In this document: piece after piece, positions 1 through 6,288 of the stretch
Position numbering within the stretch: position 1 is the stretch's first letter
How the letters are laid out: each line of letters begins with the position of its first letter
Origin: Calditrichia bacterium
Lineage (GTDB): Bacteria; Calditrichota; Calditrichia; RBG-13-44-9; J042
NCBI GenBank assembly: GCA_030430345.1
Contig: JAUIFT010000139.1
Span: forward strand, 1 to 6,936
Length of the DNA stretch: 6,936 nucleotides
Reading direction: 5' to 3'
The notes under the pieces: generated by a model
Database searches by the model: none
The model's input: the letters and a program-made list of their open reading frames with translations, nothing else
Told to the model about the DNA's origin: nothing
Made by a program: the position numbers and the translations under genes

Positions 1-481
1 ACATACCCTGAATGCACCGGTAGAAGCCGTGTGGAATATGTTAATGGACCCGGATATTCTTGCGAAAGCAACCCCGGGTGTTAAGCATCTGGAAGCGCTG
101 GCAGAAGGGCATTACAAAGCGGCATCCCAGGTGAAAATGGGACCGGTAAACGGATTGTTCGACGGCGAAATGTTTGTGCTGGATAAGCTTCCGCCAAACA
201 GCTTTACCCTGAAAATGACCATGAAGGGGAAAATTGGCAATGTCGATGCATCCGGTCAGATGGCACTGAATGCGCTGGATAATGACCAGACGGAAGTGGT
301 TTTTTCCGGCAGCGCTCAACTGAGCGGCACCATCGCCCGCACCGGGCAACGAGTATTGAACGGCGTTGCGAAAACCATGACGAAGCAGTTCTTCAAGTCA
401 CTGGAAAAAGAGATTAAGGCGCTGCAAGCGGATGACACTAGTGAAAAAGGACAGTTCTTTAAACAGTGGTTTAAAAAATAG
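1..481 (+). CDS. CoxG/SRPBCC-family protein (carbon monoxide dehydrogenase subunit G-like), 5' end cut by the window
   Basis: The open frame runs in from the left edge (first full codon at position 2) and ends at TAG 479-481, giving 159 visible residues. The visible start, HTLNAPVEAVWNMLMDPDIL followed by AKATPGVKHLE, matches the opening of CoxG-type SRPBCC proteins, so only about ten residues are probably missing. A GTG at 29 lies inside this conserved block and is not the start. The middle has the alternating strands expected of a START-like hydrophobic-cavity fold, and the GTIARTGQRVLNGVAKTMTKQFF segment is the family's C-terminal helix. After it comes an acidic linker and a short basic-aromatic tail ending QWFKK, with no membrane helix. 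In CO-oxidising bacteria CoxG helps place the Mo-Cu CO dehydrogenase at the membrane, but many homologues sit beside other molybdenum hydroxylases or alone. No coxMSL gene is visible here, so the partner is unknown. Confidence 0.85.
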   Translation, partial: HTLNAPVEAVWNMLMDPDILAKATPGVKHLEALAEGHYKAASQVKMGPVNGLFDGEMFVLDKLPPNSFTLKMTMKGKIGNVDASGQMALNALDNDQTEVVFSGSAQLSGTIARTGQRVLNGVAKTMTKQFFKSLEKEIKALQADDTSEKGQFFKQWFKK

Positions 482-543
482 GCGCTTTATTGAAATTCGG
501 TGTTATTTTTTAAGTTCAGCCTTAACTAATGATCTCGTACAAC

Positions 544-654
544 ATGGCTCCGCTTCGCCAATGGTTCCGTTCGCTGTAGATTTCAGTCTTTTAACCATCA
601 GCGGCCAGCGGGAGCGTAACAATTAGCGAAGCCCTAAGGGGGAGCCGGAGCCAT
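544..654. repeat. Interrupted inverted-repeat element with short internal duplications
   Basis: The left arm 544-558 (ATGGCTCCGCTTCGC) is the reverse complement of two blocks on the right: GCGAAGC at 626-632 and GGAGCCAT at 647-654. The right arm is interrupted by 14 bases (633-646), made of CCTAAGGG plus an extra GGAGCC, so GGAGCC is duplicated in tandem at 641-652. The left arm is also followed by a degenerate copy of itself at 561-576 (ATGGTTCCGTTCGCTG). This block is visibly more GC-rich than the DNA on either side. The pattern resembles a decayed palindromic intergenic repeat or a small non-autonomous element; that is inference, since only one copy is in view. Confidence 0.5.
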
Positions 655-802
655 ATCACACGAAAATGTTGATACCAGATGAATTTTGTCCATCCACCAA
701 GGTTTATTAACTCATCTAATCTAGTCTCCAAATTCTAAAAACCATTTCATTTTATTCGTGTAGTTGCCTATCTTCCCGCTTTTAAAAAAGAAAAAGCACT
801 GC

Positions 803-830
803 TTGATTTATAGGTTGTGAATTTGATAAC
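803..830 (+). promoter_or_regulatory. Candidate sigma-70-type promoter for gcvP
   Basis: TTGATT (803-808) and GATAAC (825-830) are separated by 16 bases and lie about 50 bases before the gcvP start, with A/T-rich DNA upstream. Both boxes match the consensus only in part, so this is the best candidate in the leader and not a firm call. A different promoter grammar would apply if the organism belongs to Bacteroidota. Confidence 0.3.
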
Positions 831-882
831 TTTTTACCTTGAAAACTGGAATGGCTGAGCTGCTTAAGCGGGAGAAAACATC

Positions 883-3786
883 ATGAAATATACAGACAAA
901 GAACTGAATGCCTCGAATGCCTTTTCGCCGCGCCATATCGGCCCGGATGATGCCGAAACCCGGAAGATGCTTGATGCGGTCGGTTGTGACTCGATGGATC
1001 AGCTGATGGCGGAAACGATTCCAGCCCATATCCGTATGGACGTGGCGCTGGATATGAAAGCCGGTATAGGCGAGCAGGAGTTTCTGGATGGCCTGACAAA
1101 TATCGCGGCAAAGAACAAACTTTTTAAATCCTATATCGGTTTGGGCTATTATGATTGTATTGTTCCCGGCGTTATTTTACGGAACGTTTTTGAAAACCCC
1201 GGCTGGTATACCGCTTATACGCCCTACCAGGCAGAAATCGCCCAGGGCCGCCTGGAAGCGTTGCTTAACTTCCAAACGGTGGTTTCCGATCTGACCGCGA
1301 TGGATATTGCCAACGCTTCTTTACTGGACGAAGGCACCGCCGCCGCGGAAGCGATGGTAATGTTGCATCGTTCCCGCACTCGTATCGCCAAGAAAAATGA
1401 CGCCAACACTTTCTTCGTTTCCGGCAAATGTTTACCGCAAACGATTGATGTGTTGAAAACCCGTTCCGCCCCGCTCGGCATTGAGCTGCGGATTGGAGAT
1501 TGGCAAACCAGCGCTATTGATGAAGAGATATTTGGTGTTCTGCTGCAGTATCCGGATGTCGATGGCGCCATCAACGATTATACAGCCTTTATTGAAAAAG
1601 CACACGAAGCCGGCGCGTTGGTTGCTGTTGCGGCCGATTTACTGAGCCTGACACTGTTAACGCCGCCAGGAGAAATGGGCGCGGATGTTGTTGTTGGTTC
1701 CGCGCAGCGCTTTGGCGTGCCGATGGGCTACGGCGGACCGCATGCCGCGTTTTTTGCTACCCGGGAAGATTTTAAAAGGCAGGTGCCAGGCAGAATTATC
1801 GGGGTTTCCCAGGACCGCAATGGCAATAATGGCTACCGCATGGCGCTGCAGACCCGCGAGCAGCACATTCGCCGGGAAAAAGCCACCTCTAATATTTGTA
1901 CCGCCCAAACGCTGTTAGCGAATATGGCCAGCATGTATGCCGTTTATCATGGCGCAGAAGGTCTAAAAACCATTGCGACCCGGGTGCATGTGTACAGCGC
2001 GATTTTAGCGGAAGAATTAGCTCAACTGGGTTGTCGGCAGAACAACGCCTACTTTTTCGATACGTTAAATATTTCCCTGCCGGCAGGTGTTTCCGCCGGT
2101 GATCTGCATAATGCTGCCCGGGAGAACGAAATGAACTTCCGGGAAATCGATGCGGCAACCGTTGGTATTTCTCTCGATGAAACAACCACGGCCAACGACC
2201 TTGATGATATCATTGGGGTATTTGCGAAATTCCTCGGTAAAAGCAGTAACGCAGTAGTGATTGATAAATACGACATCCCCGCTTATCCGGCAAACCTGAC
2301 GCGGAGTAGCGAGTATCTTACTCACCCGGTATTCAGTGCCTATCGGACTGAAACGGAAATGCTCCGCTATATCAAGAGCCTGGAAAATAAAGACCTCTCC
2401 TTAACGCACTCCATGATCCCGCTGGGGTCCTGCACGATGAAACTGAATGCAAGCACCGAGCTGGTCCCGGTCAGCTGGCCGGCGTTTAGCAGTTTGCATC
2501 CGTTTGTTCCGGAAGACCAGGTGGCAGGTTATCAGCAAATCTTTGATGAGTTGGAAGCGCAACTCTGCCAGTTGACGGGATTTGCGGCAGTATCGTTGCA
2601 GCCAAATTCCGGCGCGCAGGGCGAATATGCCGGTATGCTGGTGATTAAGCAATATCATGAAGATCGCGGTGAGGGCCACCGGAATATCGCCCTGATTCCT
2701 TCCTCGGCGCACGGCACGAATCCCGCCAGTGCCATTATGGCCGGGATGAAAGTGGTCGTGGTAAAGTGCGATGATTTGGGGAATATTGATCTGGAAGACT
2801 TACGCGCGAAGGCGGCGGAGCATAAAGACGATCTCGCCGCTTTAATGGTTACTTATCCATCCACGCATGGGGTTTTCGAAGAGGGTATCCGGGAAATTTG
2901 CAAGATTGTTCACGCGAATGGCGGACAGGTTTACATGGACGGAGCAAATATGAATGCCCAGGTTGGTTTGACCAGTCCGGCGTTGATTGGCGCGGATGTC
3001 TGCCATCTGAACCTGCACAAAACATTCAGTATTCCCCATGGCGGCGGCGGGCCGGGAATGGGGCCGATCGGGGTTGCCAAACACCTCGCGCCTTATCTAC
3101 CCGGACATGTCTTCGGCAAGAATCCGCACAAAAAGAATATCGCAGCGATCTCCGCGGCCCGTTACGGCAGTGCGAGCATCTTGCTGATATCTTATGCGTA
3201 CATAAAAATGCTCGGTGGGGACGGCTTAACTGATGCTACCCGCTATGCGATTCTAAATGCCAATTATATTAAATCCCGTTTGGAAGGATATTATCCGGTG
3301 CTCTATACCGGCACGAAGGGACGCAATGCCCACGAAATGATCTTTGATTGCCGCCCGTTTAAGCAGTCGGCCAATATCGAAGTGGAAGATATTGCCAAGC
3401 GATTAATGGACTATGGCTTTCACGCTCCGACGGTCTCCTTCCCCGTGGCCGGCACAATTATGGTGGAGCCGACGGAAAGTGAGTCGCTGGAAGAACTCGA
3501 CCGCTTTTGCGAAGCAATGGTTGCGATTTATAATGAAATTCAGGAGATTGCCAGCGGCATTGCCGATCCGGTTGATAATGTGCTGAAAAATGCACCGCAT
3601 ACCGTTGCGGAAATTAGCGCGGACGAGTGGCCGCATACTTATTCCCGGGAAAAGGCCGCCTACCCGTTGCCATTTTTGCGGACCAATAAGTTCTGGCCGG
3701 CATCTGCCCGGATCGACAATGCATACGGTGATCGCAATCTGATTTGCAGCTGTCCGCCGCTAACAGATTACGTTGATGCAGAATAA
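883..3786 (+). CDS. gcvP: Glycine dehydrogenase (aminomethyl-transferring), P-protein of the glycine cleavage system, fused single-chain form
   Basis: This cytoplasmic enzyme decarboxylates glycine with pyridoxal phosphate and passes the aminomethyl group to the lipoyl arm of the H-protein. The product has 967 residues, the usual length of the fused homodimeric form (E. coli about 957), so both the catalytic and the structural halves are present. The N-terminal half shows [11 protein letters not shown] and [11 protein letters not shown]. The catalytic half shows [11 protein letters not shown] (512-522), [11 protein letters not shown] (607-617), D686 in [11 protein letters not shown], and the lysine motif HLNLHKTF, with K713 as the expected PLP Schiff-base lysine, followed by the glycine-rich loop 720-725. 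The C-terminus has the typical [15 protein letters not shown] ending. The ATG at 883 has GGGAG at 870-874, eight bases upstream, and the N-terminal FSPRHIGP motif follows directly. C339 (SNICTAQ) and C955/C957 lie where a redox-regulated cysteine pair is known in cyanobacterial P-protein. No gcvT or gcvH lies next to it in the window. Confidence 0.98.
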   Translation: MKYTDKELNASNAFSPRHIGPDDAETRKMLDAVGCDSMDQLMAETIPAHIRMDVALDMKAGIGEQEFLDGLTNIAAKNKLFKSYIGLGYYDCIVPGVILRNVFENPGWYTAYTPYQAEIAQGRLEALLNFQTVVSDLTAMDIANASLLDEGTAAAEAMVMLHRSRTRIAKKNDANTFFVSGKCLPQTIDVLKTRSAPLGIELRIGDWQTSAIDEEIFGVLLQYPDVDGAINDYTAFIEKAHEAGALVAVAADLLSLTLLTPPGEMGADVVVGSAQRFGVPMGYGGPHAAFFATREDFKRQVPGRIIGVSQDRNGNNGYRMALQTREQHIRREKATSNICTAQTLLANMASMYAVYHGAEGLKTIATRVHVYSAILAEELAQLGCRQNNAYFFDTLNISLPAGVSAGDLHNAARENEMNFREIDAATVGISLDETTTANDLDDIIGVFAKFLGKSSNAVVIDKYDIPAYPANLTRSSEYLTHPVFSAYRTETEMLRYIKSLENKDLSLTHSMIPLGSCTMKLNASTELVPVSWPAFSSLHPFVPEDQVAGYQQIFDELEAQLCQLTGFAAVSLQPNSGAQGEYAGMLVIKQYHEDRGEGHRNIALIPSSAHGTNPASAIMAGMKVVVVKCDDLGNIDLEDLRAKAAEHKDDLAALMVTYPSTHGVFEEGIREICKIVHANGGQVYMDGANMNAQVGLTSPALIGADVCHLNLHKTFSIPHGGGGPGMGPIGVAKHLAPYLPGHVFGKNPHKKNIAAISAARYGSASILLISYAYIKMLGGDGLTDATRYAILNANYIKSRLEGYYPVLYTGTKGRNAHEMIFDCRPFKQSANIEVEDIAKRLMDYGFHAPTVSFPVAGTIMVEPTESESLEELDRFCEAMVAIYNEIQEIASGIADPVDNVLKNAPHTVAEISADEWPHTYSREKAAYPLPFLRTNKFWPASARIDNAYGDRNLICSCPPLTDYVDAE

Positions 3787-3788
3787 AC

Positions 3789-3795
3789 GAAGGGG
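3789..3795 (+). promoter_or_regulatory. Ribosome binding site that fixes the lipoprotein start
   Basis: GAAGGGG begins two bases after the gcvP stop codon and ends four bases before the ATG at 3800. The spacing is short but usable. It supports the 3800 start over the in-frame ATG at 3773, which lies inside gcvP and would put a charged segment before the signal peptide. Confidence 0.55.
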
Positions 3796-3799
3796 CTTT

Positions 3800-4648
3800 A
3801 TGAAAAAACTCTCGTTGATTATCTTGCTTTTTTTCTTTGCCTGTCAACAGGATAAGCCACCGGCAAATGAAACGCCGGTTGCGGAAGAAACGCCACCACA
3901 AAGAGAAACGTTGCCGAAAGCCACGGCCCCGGCAGCCCGGGTCACTATCACTGCAGATACCGTTCGCTACAAAATTGCGGAAGTGACAGAAAGTCTCAAC
4001 GACTGTGATCCGAATGACCCGAACTGTTCACATGTGCTTATTCAGTATCCGAAGATCATTGCTACCGCGACGGAATCCCACAATGCACTACAGGGGCAGA
4101 TTGATAAATTCCTGCTAGGAGGAACGCCGCAAACCGAAATGGTGCAAAGCCAGGATGCGATGATCAGCAGTTTTCTGCAGGAGGCGGAAGAATATAACCG
4201 GGATATGCCGGAAACCTACCAGATGGCCTGGGTTACCGAGCGAAAAATTACAGTAGAAAGAAATACCAGCGATGCCTTTGGGCTTCACATGAGCGAATAT
4301 GTTTCCAGTGGTGGCGCCCATCCCAATATGGTTGTGAAATATTTGAATCTCGATCCGAAAAGCGGGAAAGAACGAACGCTCGGCGATGTTTTAAAGTCAG
4401 GTTATGAACCGGTATTATTAAAAGCTGCTGAGGCTATATTCCGGAAAGAGCAGGGTTTATCGGCTGGGGACAGTTTCGAATCGCGCGGATTCAGTTTCGA
4501 GAACAATACATTTCATTTGGCAAGGAATTACCTGATCCAGGAAACGGGCATCAAGTTTTATTACAATGCCTATGAGATCGCGCCGTATGCCATGGGACCT
4601 ACCGAGCTATTTGTGCCGTTTCACGCTATCGCGTCCGTGGTACGTTGA
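3800..4648 (+). CDS. Predicted lipoprotein with a DUF3298 (RsiV-like) C-terminal domain
   Basis: The product has 282 residues. It begins with a lipoprotein-type signal: two lysines, a hydrophobic stretch and FFFAC, with C15 as the probable lipidated cysteine. The lipobox is atypical because phenylalanine is at -3. A Pro/Glu/Thr-rich linker (about 18-47) leads to a globular domain. Residues 68-76 form a tight D-C-D-P-N-D-P-N-C loop that could carry a disulfide outside the cytoplasm. The motif SSGGAHPN (169-176), then YLNLDPKSGKERTLGDVL and YYNAYEIAPYAMG, then a closing PF near 273-274, is the pattern of DUF3298, usually paired with an upstream DUF4163/PdaC-like segment. Relatives include the extracytoplasmic part of anti-sigma factor RsiV, but many are lipoproteins of unknown role; no sigma-factor gene or anti-sigma helix is present here. 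It starts 13 bases after gcvP, has no visible promoter of its own and is probably co-transcribed with it. Its function is unknown; envelope or cell-wall ligand binding is a guess. Confidence 0.8.
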   Translation: MKKLSLIILLFFFACQQDKPPANETPVAEETPPQRETLPKATAPAARVTITADTVRYKIAEVTESLNDCDPNDPNCSHVLIQYPKIIATATESHNALQGQIDKFLLGGTPQTEMVQSQDAMISSFLQEAEEYNRDMPETYQMAWVTERKITVERNTSDAFGLHMSEYVSSGGAHPNMVVKYLNLDPKSGKERTLGDVLKSGYEPVLLKAAEAIFRKEQGLSAGDSFESRGFSFENNTFHLARNYLIQETGIKFYYNAYEIAPYAMGPTELFVPFHAIASVVR

Positions 4649-4784
4649 TTAGATACAATCCACTTTATCATAGTTACCTCTGCCGAATGGATCATTGTTT
4701 CTTTTTTTATAATATTTATAAAAAGCTGCTATCACTATATTATTTCAGGAACTGTCATTCAGTCTAAGAAAGGGGAAAAAAGCT
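4649..4784. other. AT-rich spacer before the ferritin-like gene
   Basis: No gene is visible. A four-pair hairpin (AATG 4686-4689 with CATT 4693-4696) runs into a T-rich tract at 4698-4708. It could act as a very weak terminator for the gcvP-lipoprotein transcript, but the stem is too short and AT-rich to call. The same stretch overlaps the candidate promoter at 4695-4722. Confidence 0.4.
4695..4722 (+). promoter_or_regulatory. Candidate promoter for the ferritin-like gene
   Basis: TTGTTT (4695-4700) and TATAAA (4717-4722) are separated by 16 bases, about 60 bases ahead of the start codon, in a strongly AT-rich stretch. The -10 box is good and the -35 box is weak. Alternative -10 boxes nearby are TATAAT 4708-4713 and TATATT 4736-4741, neither with a better -35. 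No recognisable Fur or PerR palindrome was seen. Confidence 0.4.
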
Positions 4785-5210
4785 ATGAACAAAGAAACGC
4801 TGATCAAAAATTTGAACGAAGATCTTGCCGGAGAATTGGGAGCTATTATTCAGTATATCACTTATGCGGCAAAAGCGACCGGCCCGTACCGGCCCCAATT
4901 AGCACAATTTTTTCTGACCGAAGTTGCAGATGAGCAGTTGCATGCGCAGTTTTTAGCGAATAAAATTGTTGCCCTTGGAGGTGAACCAACAACCGAGCCG
5001 CGCCCTGTTCCGGTGGCGCATAGTAATCGGGAAATGTTGGAAGCCGTGTTAGCCGCAGAGCGTCAGGCAACCAAGGACTACACACAACGCGCCAGGGAGG
5101 CTGATGAATTTGGTGACAAGGGATTGGCGGTTCAGTTGGAGGATATGGTGCGCGACGAAAGCGGGCATTCCGAAGAAACGGAGCGGATTTTGCGCGATTG
5201 GCCACTCTAG
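4785..5210 (+). CDS. Ferritin-like diiron protein, bacterioferritin-related but short and without the haem methionine
   Basis: The product has 141 residues and reads as a four-helix ferritin-like domain with a full set of diiron ligands: E17 on helix A, E50 and H53 (EQLH) on helix B, E92 on helix C, and E125 and H128 (ESGH) on helix D. The opening LNEDLAGELGAIIQY resembles the start of bacterioferritins. Two differences from classical bacterioferritin are visible: the residue in the place of the haem-ligating methionine (M52 in E. coli Bfr, just before the helix-B Lys-His) is Q51 or L52, and the chain stops at helix D, lacking the short C-terminal helix E. It may store or oxidise iron, or act as a peroxide-consuming diiron oxidase. 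The ATG at 4785 has AAAGGGG at 4769-4775, nine bases upstream. A promoter-like region before it and a hairpin after it suggest a single-gene transcript. Confidence 0.85.
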   Translation: MNKETLIKNLNEDLAGELGAIIQYITYAAKATGPYRPQLAQFFLTEVADEQLHAQFLANKIVALGGEPTTEPRPVPVAHSNREMLEAVLAAERQATKDYTQRAREADEFGDKGLAVQLEDMVRDESGHSEETERILRDWPL

Positions 5211-5258
5211 CTGTAGCGTGATGATTGTCTGAATATGTAAATACTTTCAAAATTAGTA

Positions 5259-5300
5259 AGTGCGTCCGGAAGCTGCTGGGAAACCGGGCGCACTATTTTC
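5259..5300 (+). terminator. Strong hairpin after the ferritin-like gene, probable intrinsic terminator
   Basis: Positions 5259-5269 pair with 5284-5294 in an 11-pair GC-rich stem with a single G-U wobble and a 14-base loop, followed by ATTTTC. It starts 49 bases after the ferritin-like stop codon. The U tract is short, so read-through into the transporter gene is possible, and the hairpin could instead act as a leader structure for that gene. Confidence 0.6.
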
Positions 5301-5328
5301 ATTACCCAGGGCGAAACATCCAACCATT

Positions 5329-6177
5329 ATGCAAAAAGACAAGCAGGGATTATTCGAAGTTCATCTGGCAGTGCTGCTGTTTGGCTTTGCCGGATTATTC
5401 GGAAAATTTCTCCTGCTGCCTTCCCTGATTATTGTCCTGGGACGAACCGTCTTTGGTTCCATTGCCTTATTTGCCACTTTGCGCTGGCGGCAGGTGCGTG
5501 TTCATATTCCCGAACGTAAAAGTAAATTTATGCTGATGTTGCTCGGCGTGGTACTGGCTATTCATTGGGTGACCTTCTTCCATGCCATCCAGGTCTCCAC
5601 GGTGGCGATTGGTGCCCTGACCTATTCCACCTTCCCGTTGTGGGTGACCTTCCTGGAACCACTGATGTTCCGGGAAAAACTCCGCGCGTTTGATGTGCTG
5701 ACCGCCATGTTGGTACTCATCGGGTTAATTCTCATCGTTCCCTCCTTCGACTTTTCCAACGACATTACCCGCGGCGCCTTCTGGGGAACTATCTCCGGAT
5801 TGGCTTTTGCGCTGCTTACCATGCTCAACCGGAAATATGTACAGTCTTATCCCCATTTGATTATCGCATTTTATCAAAACGCTTTTGCTGCGCTTTCTCT
5901 CATACCCTTCAGCTTTTTTGTTGCCTGGTCCTTAACCATGCAGGACTTTTGGCTGCTGCTTCTGCTGGGCGTTGTTTGCACTGCCTTCTCCCATGCCCTC
6001 TATATTAAAAGCCTGAATTATTTGAAGACGCAATTAGTAAGCATTATTGCCAGTCTGGAGCCGGTGTACGGCATTGCGCTCGCTTACCTGATTTTGCAGG
6101 AAGTGCCTTCCTTTCGCACCTTACTGGGTGGGGCGATCATTCTCGGCACGACCCTCCTCGCCGTGCGGAAACGGTGA
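5329..6177 (+). CDS. EamA/DMT-superfamily transporter (drug/metabolite exporter type)
   Basis: The 282-residue product is almost entirely hydrophobic and fits ten membrane helices in two EamA repeats (about 9-138 and 150-280). Each repeat carries the conserved motif after its fourth helix: ALTYSTFPLWVTFLEPLMFREKL (about 96-118) and VSIIASLEPVYGIALAYLILQE (about 237-258). The chain ends in the basic VRKR. Members of this family sit in the inner membrane and export or exchange amino acids, metabolites or drugs; the substrate cannot be read from sequence. I chose the ATG at 5329. The frame stays open up to a GTG at 5260, but that start would place the hairpin at 5259-5294 inside the coding region and add a non-hydrophobic 23-residue tail with no ribosome binding site. 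The ATG also has a poor site (AGGG 5308-5311 is 17 bases away), so translation may be weak or rely on an unusual leader. Confidence 0.88.
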   Translation: MQKDKQGLFEVHLAVLLFGFAGLFGKFLLLPSLIIVLGRTVFGSIALFATLRWRQVRVHIPERKSKFMLMLLGVVLAIHWVTFFHAIQVSTVAIGALTYSTFPLWVTFLEPLMFREKLRAFDVLTAMLVLIGLILIVPSFDFSNDITRGAFWGTISGLAFALLTMLNRKYVQSYPHLIIAFYQNAFAALSLIPFSFFVAWSLTMQDFWLLLLLGVVCTAFSHALYIKSLNYLKTQLVSIIASLEPVYGIALAYLILQEVPSFRTLLGGAIILGTTLLAVRKR

Positions 6178-6181
6178 ACCA

Positions 6182-6250
6182 AATGAGCAGATATACAAAT
6201 TTTCAAATATGCAAAACAGACATGTCTGCCGATTTGTATATTTGCTCATT
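6182..6250. repeat. Long inverted repeat with embedded perfect palindrome, between convergent genes
   Basis: Positions 6182-6200 and 6232-6250 are 19-base inverted arms with one mismatch (G6190 opposite T6242, a G-U pair in RNA). The 31-base centre contains a perfect 12-base palindrome, CAGACATGTCTG (6217-6228), placed off-centre. The element starts five bases after the transporter stop codon. It is AT-rich and is followed on the plus strand by an A run, not a T run, so it does not fit a standard intrinsic terminator for the transporter gene. It could be a dispersed palindromic repeat, a protein-binding site, or an RNA 3'-end stabiliser. Confidence 0.75.
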
Positions 6251-6251
6251 C

Positions 6252-6285
6252 AAAAAAAAATGATAGCAGGAATTTCCTATTTGCT
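6252..6285 (-). terminator. Weak candidate terminator for the convergent minus-strand gene
   Basis: Read on the minus strand after the stop codon at 6289-6291, AGC (6285-6283) and AGG (6278-6276) pair with CCT (6270-6268) and GCT (6267-6265). A four-base bulge and a five-base loop interrupt the stem. After a short gap come nine consecutive T residues (6260-6252). The T tract is good but the stem is short and bulged. Confidence 0.4.
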
Positions 6286-6288
6286 GAT

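Larger units (their letters stand above)
482..882. other. 400-base intergenic region between the coxG-like gene and gcvP
   Basis: No credible gene is seen here; the short frames lack family resemblance and a ribosome binding site. The first 30 bases hold a very weak terminator candidate for the coxG-like gene: GCGC 482-485 could pair with GTGT 500-503 using wobble pairs, just before a T run at 505-511. Positions 544-654 hold a repeat element listed separately. From about 700 to 840 the DNA is AT-rich and promoter-like. No tRNA cloverleaf and no glycine-riboswitch core was recognised by eye. Confidence 0.6.

Noticed and set aside
432..626. Short plus-strand frame crossing the coxG-like stop codon
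   Set aside because: It overlaps the real gene in another frame, then runs through the repeat element, and shows no domain resemblance or ribosome binding site.
658..761. Seven-base inverted repeat ACACGAA (658-664) and TTCGTGT (755-761)
   Set aside because: The arms are short and 90 bases apart, which is expected by chance in AT-rich DNA.
482..882. Glycine riboswitch or small RNA gene upstream of gcvP
   Set aside because: No conserved aptamer core, tRNA fold or clear promoter-terminator pair could be recognised by eye.
3773..3799. Upstream in-frame ATG for the lipoprotein, overlapping the end of gcvP by 14 bases
   Set aside because: It would add nine residues, several of them charged, before a signal peptide that begins normally at the 3800 ATG, and the clear ribosome binding site GAAGGGG lies between the two starts.
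881..3901. Several antisense and alternate-frame open frames of 70-116 codons within gcvP
   Set aside because: All are shadows of a strongly conserved gene; their products have no recognisable motifs or plausible start signals.
4858..5250. 130-codon antisense frame across the ferritin-like gene
   Set aside because: The translated product is low in recognisable structure, and the plus-strand gene has the full diiron motif set and a good ribosome binding site.
5260..5328. N-terminal extension of the EamA transporter from GTG 5260
   Set aside because: The extension has no ribosome binding site, encodes a non-conserved-looking segment and coincides with a strong terminator-like hairpin.
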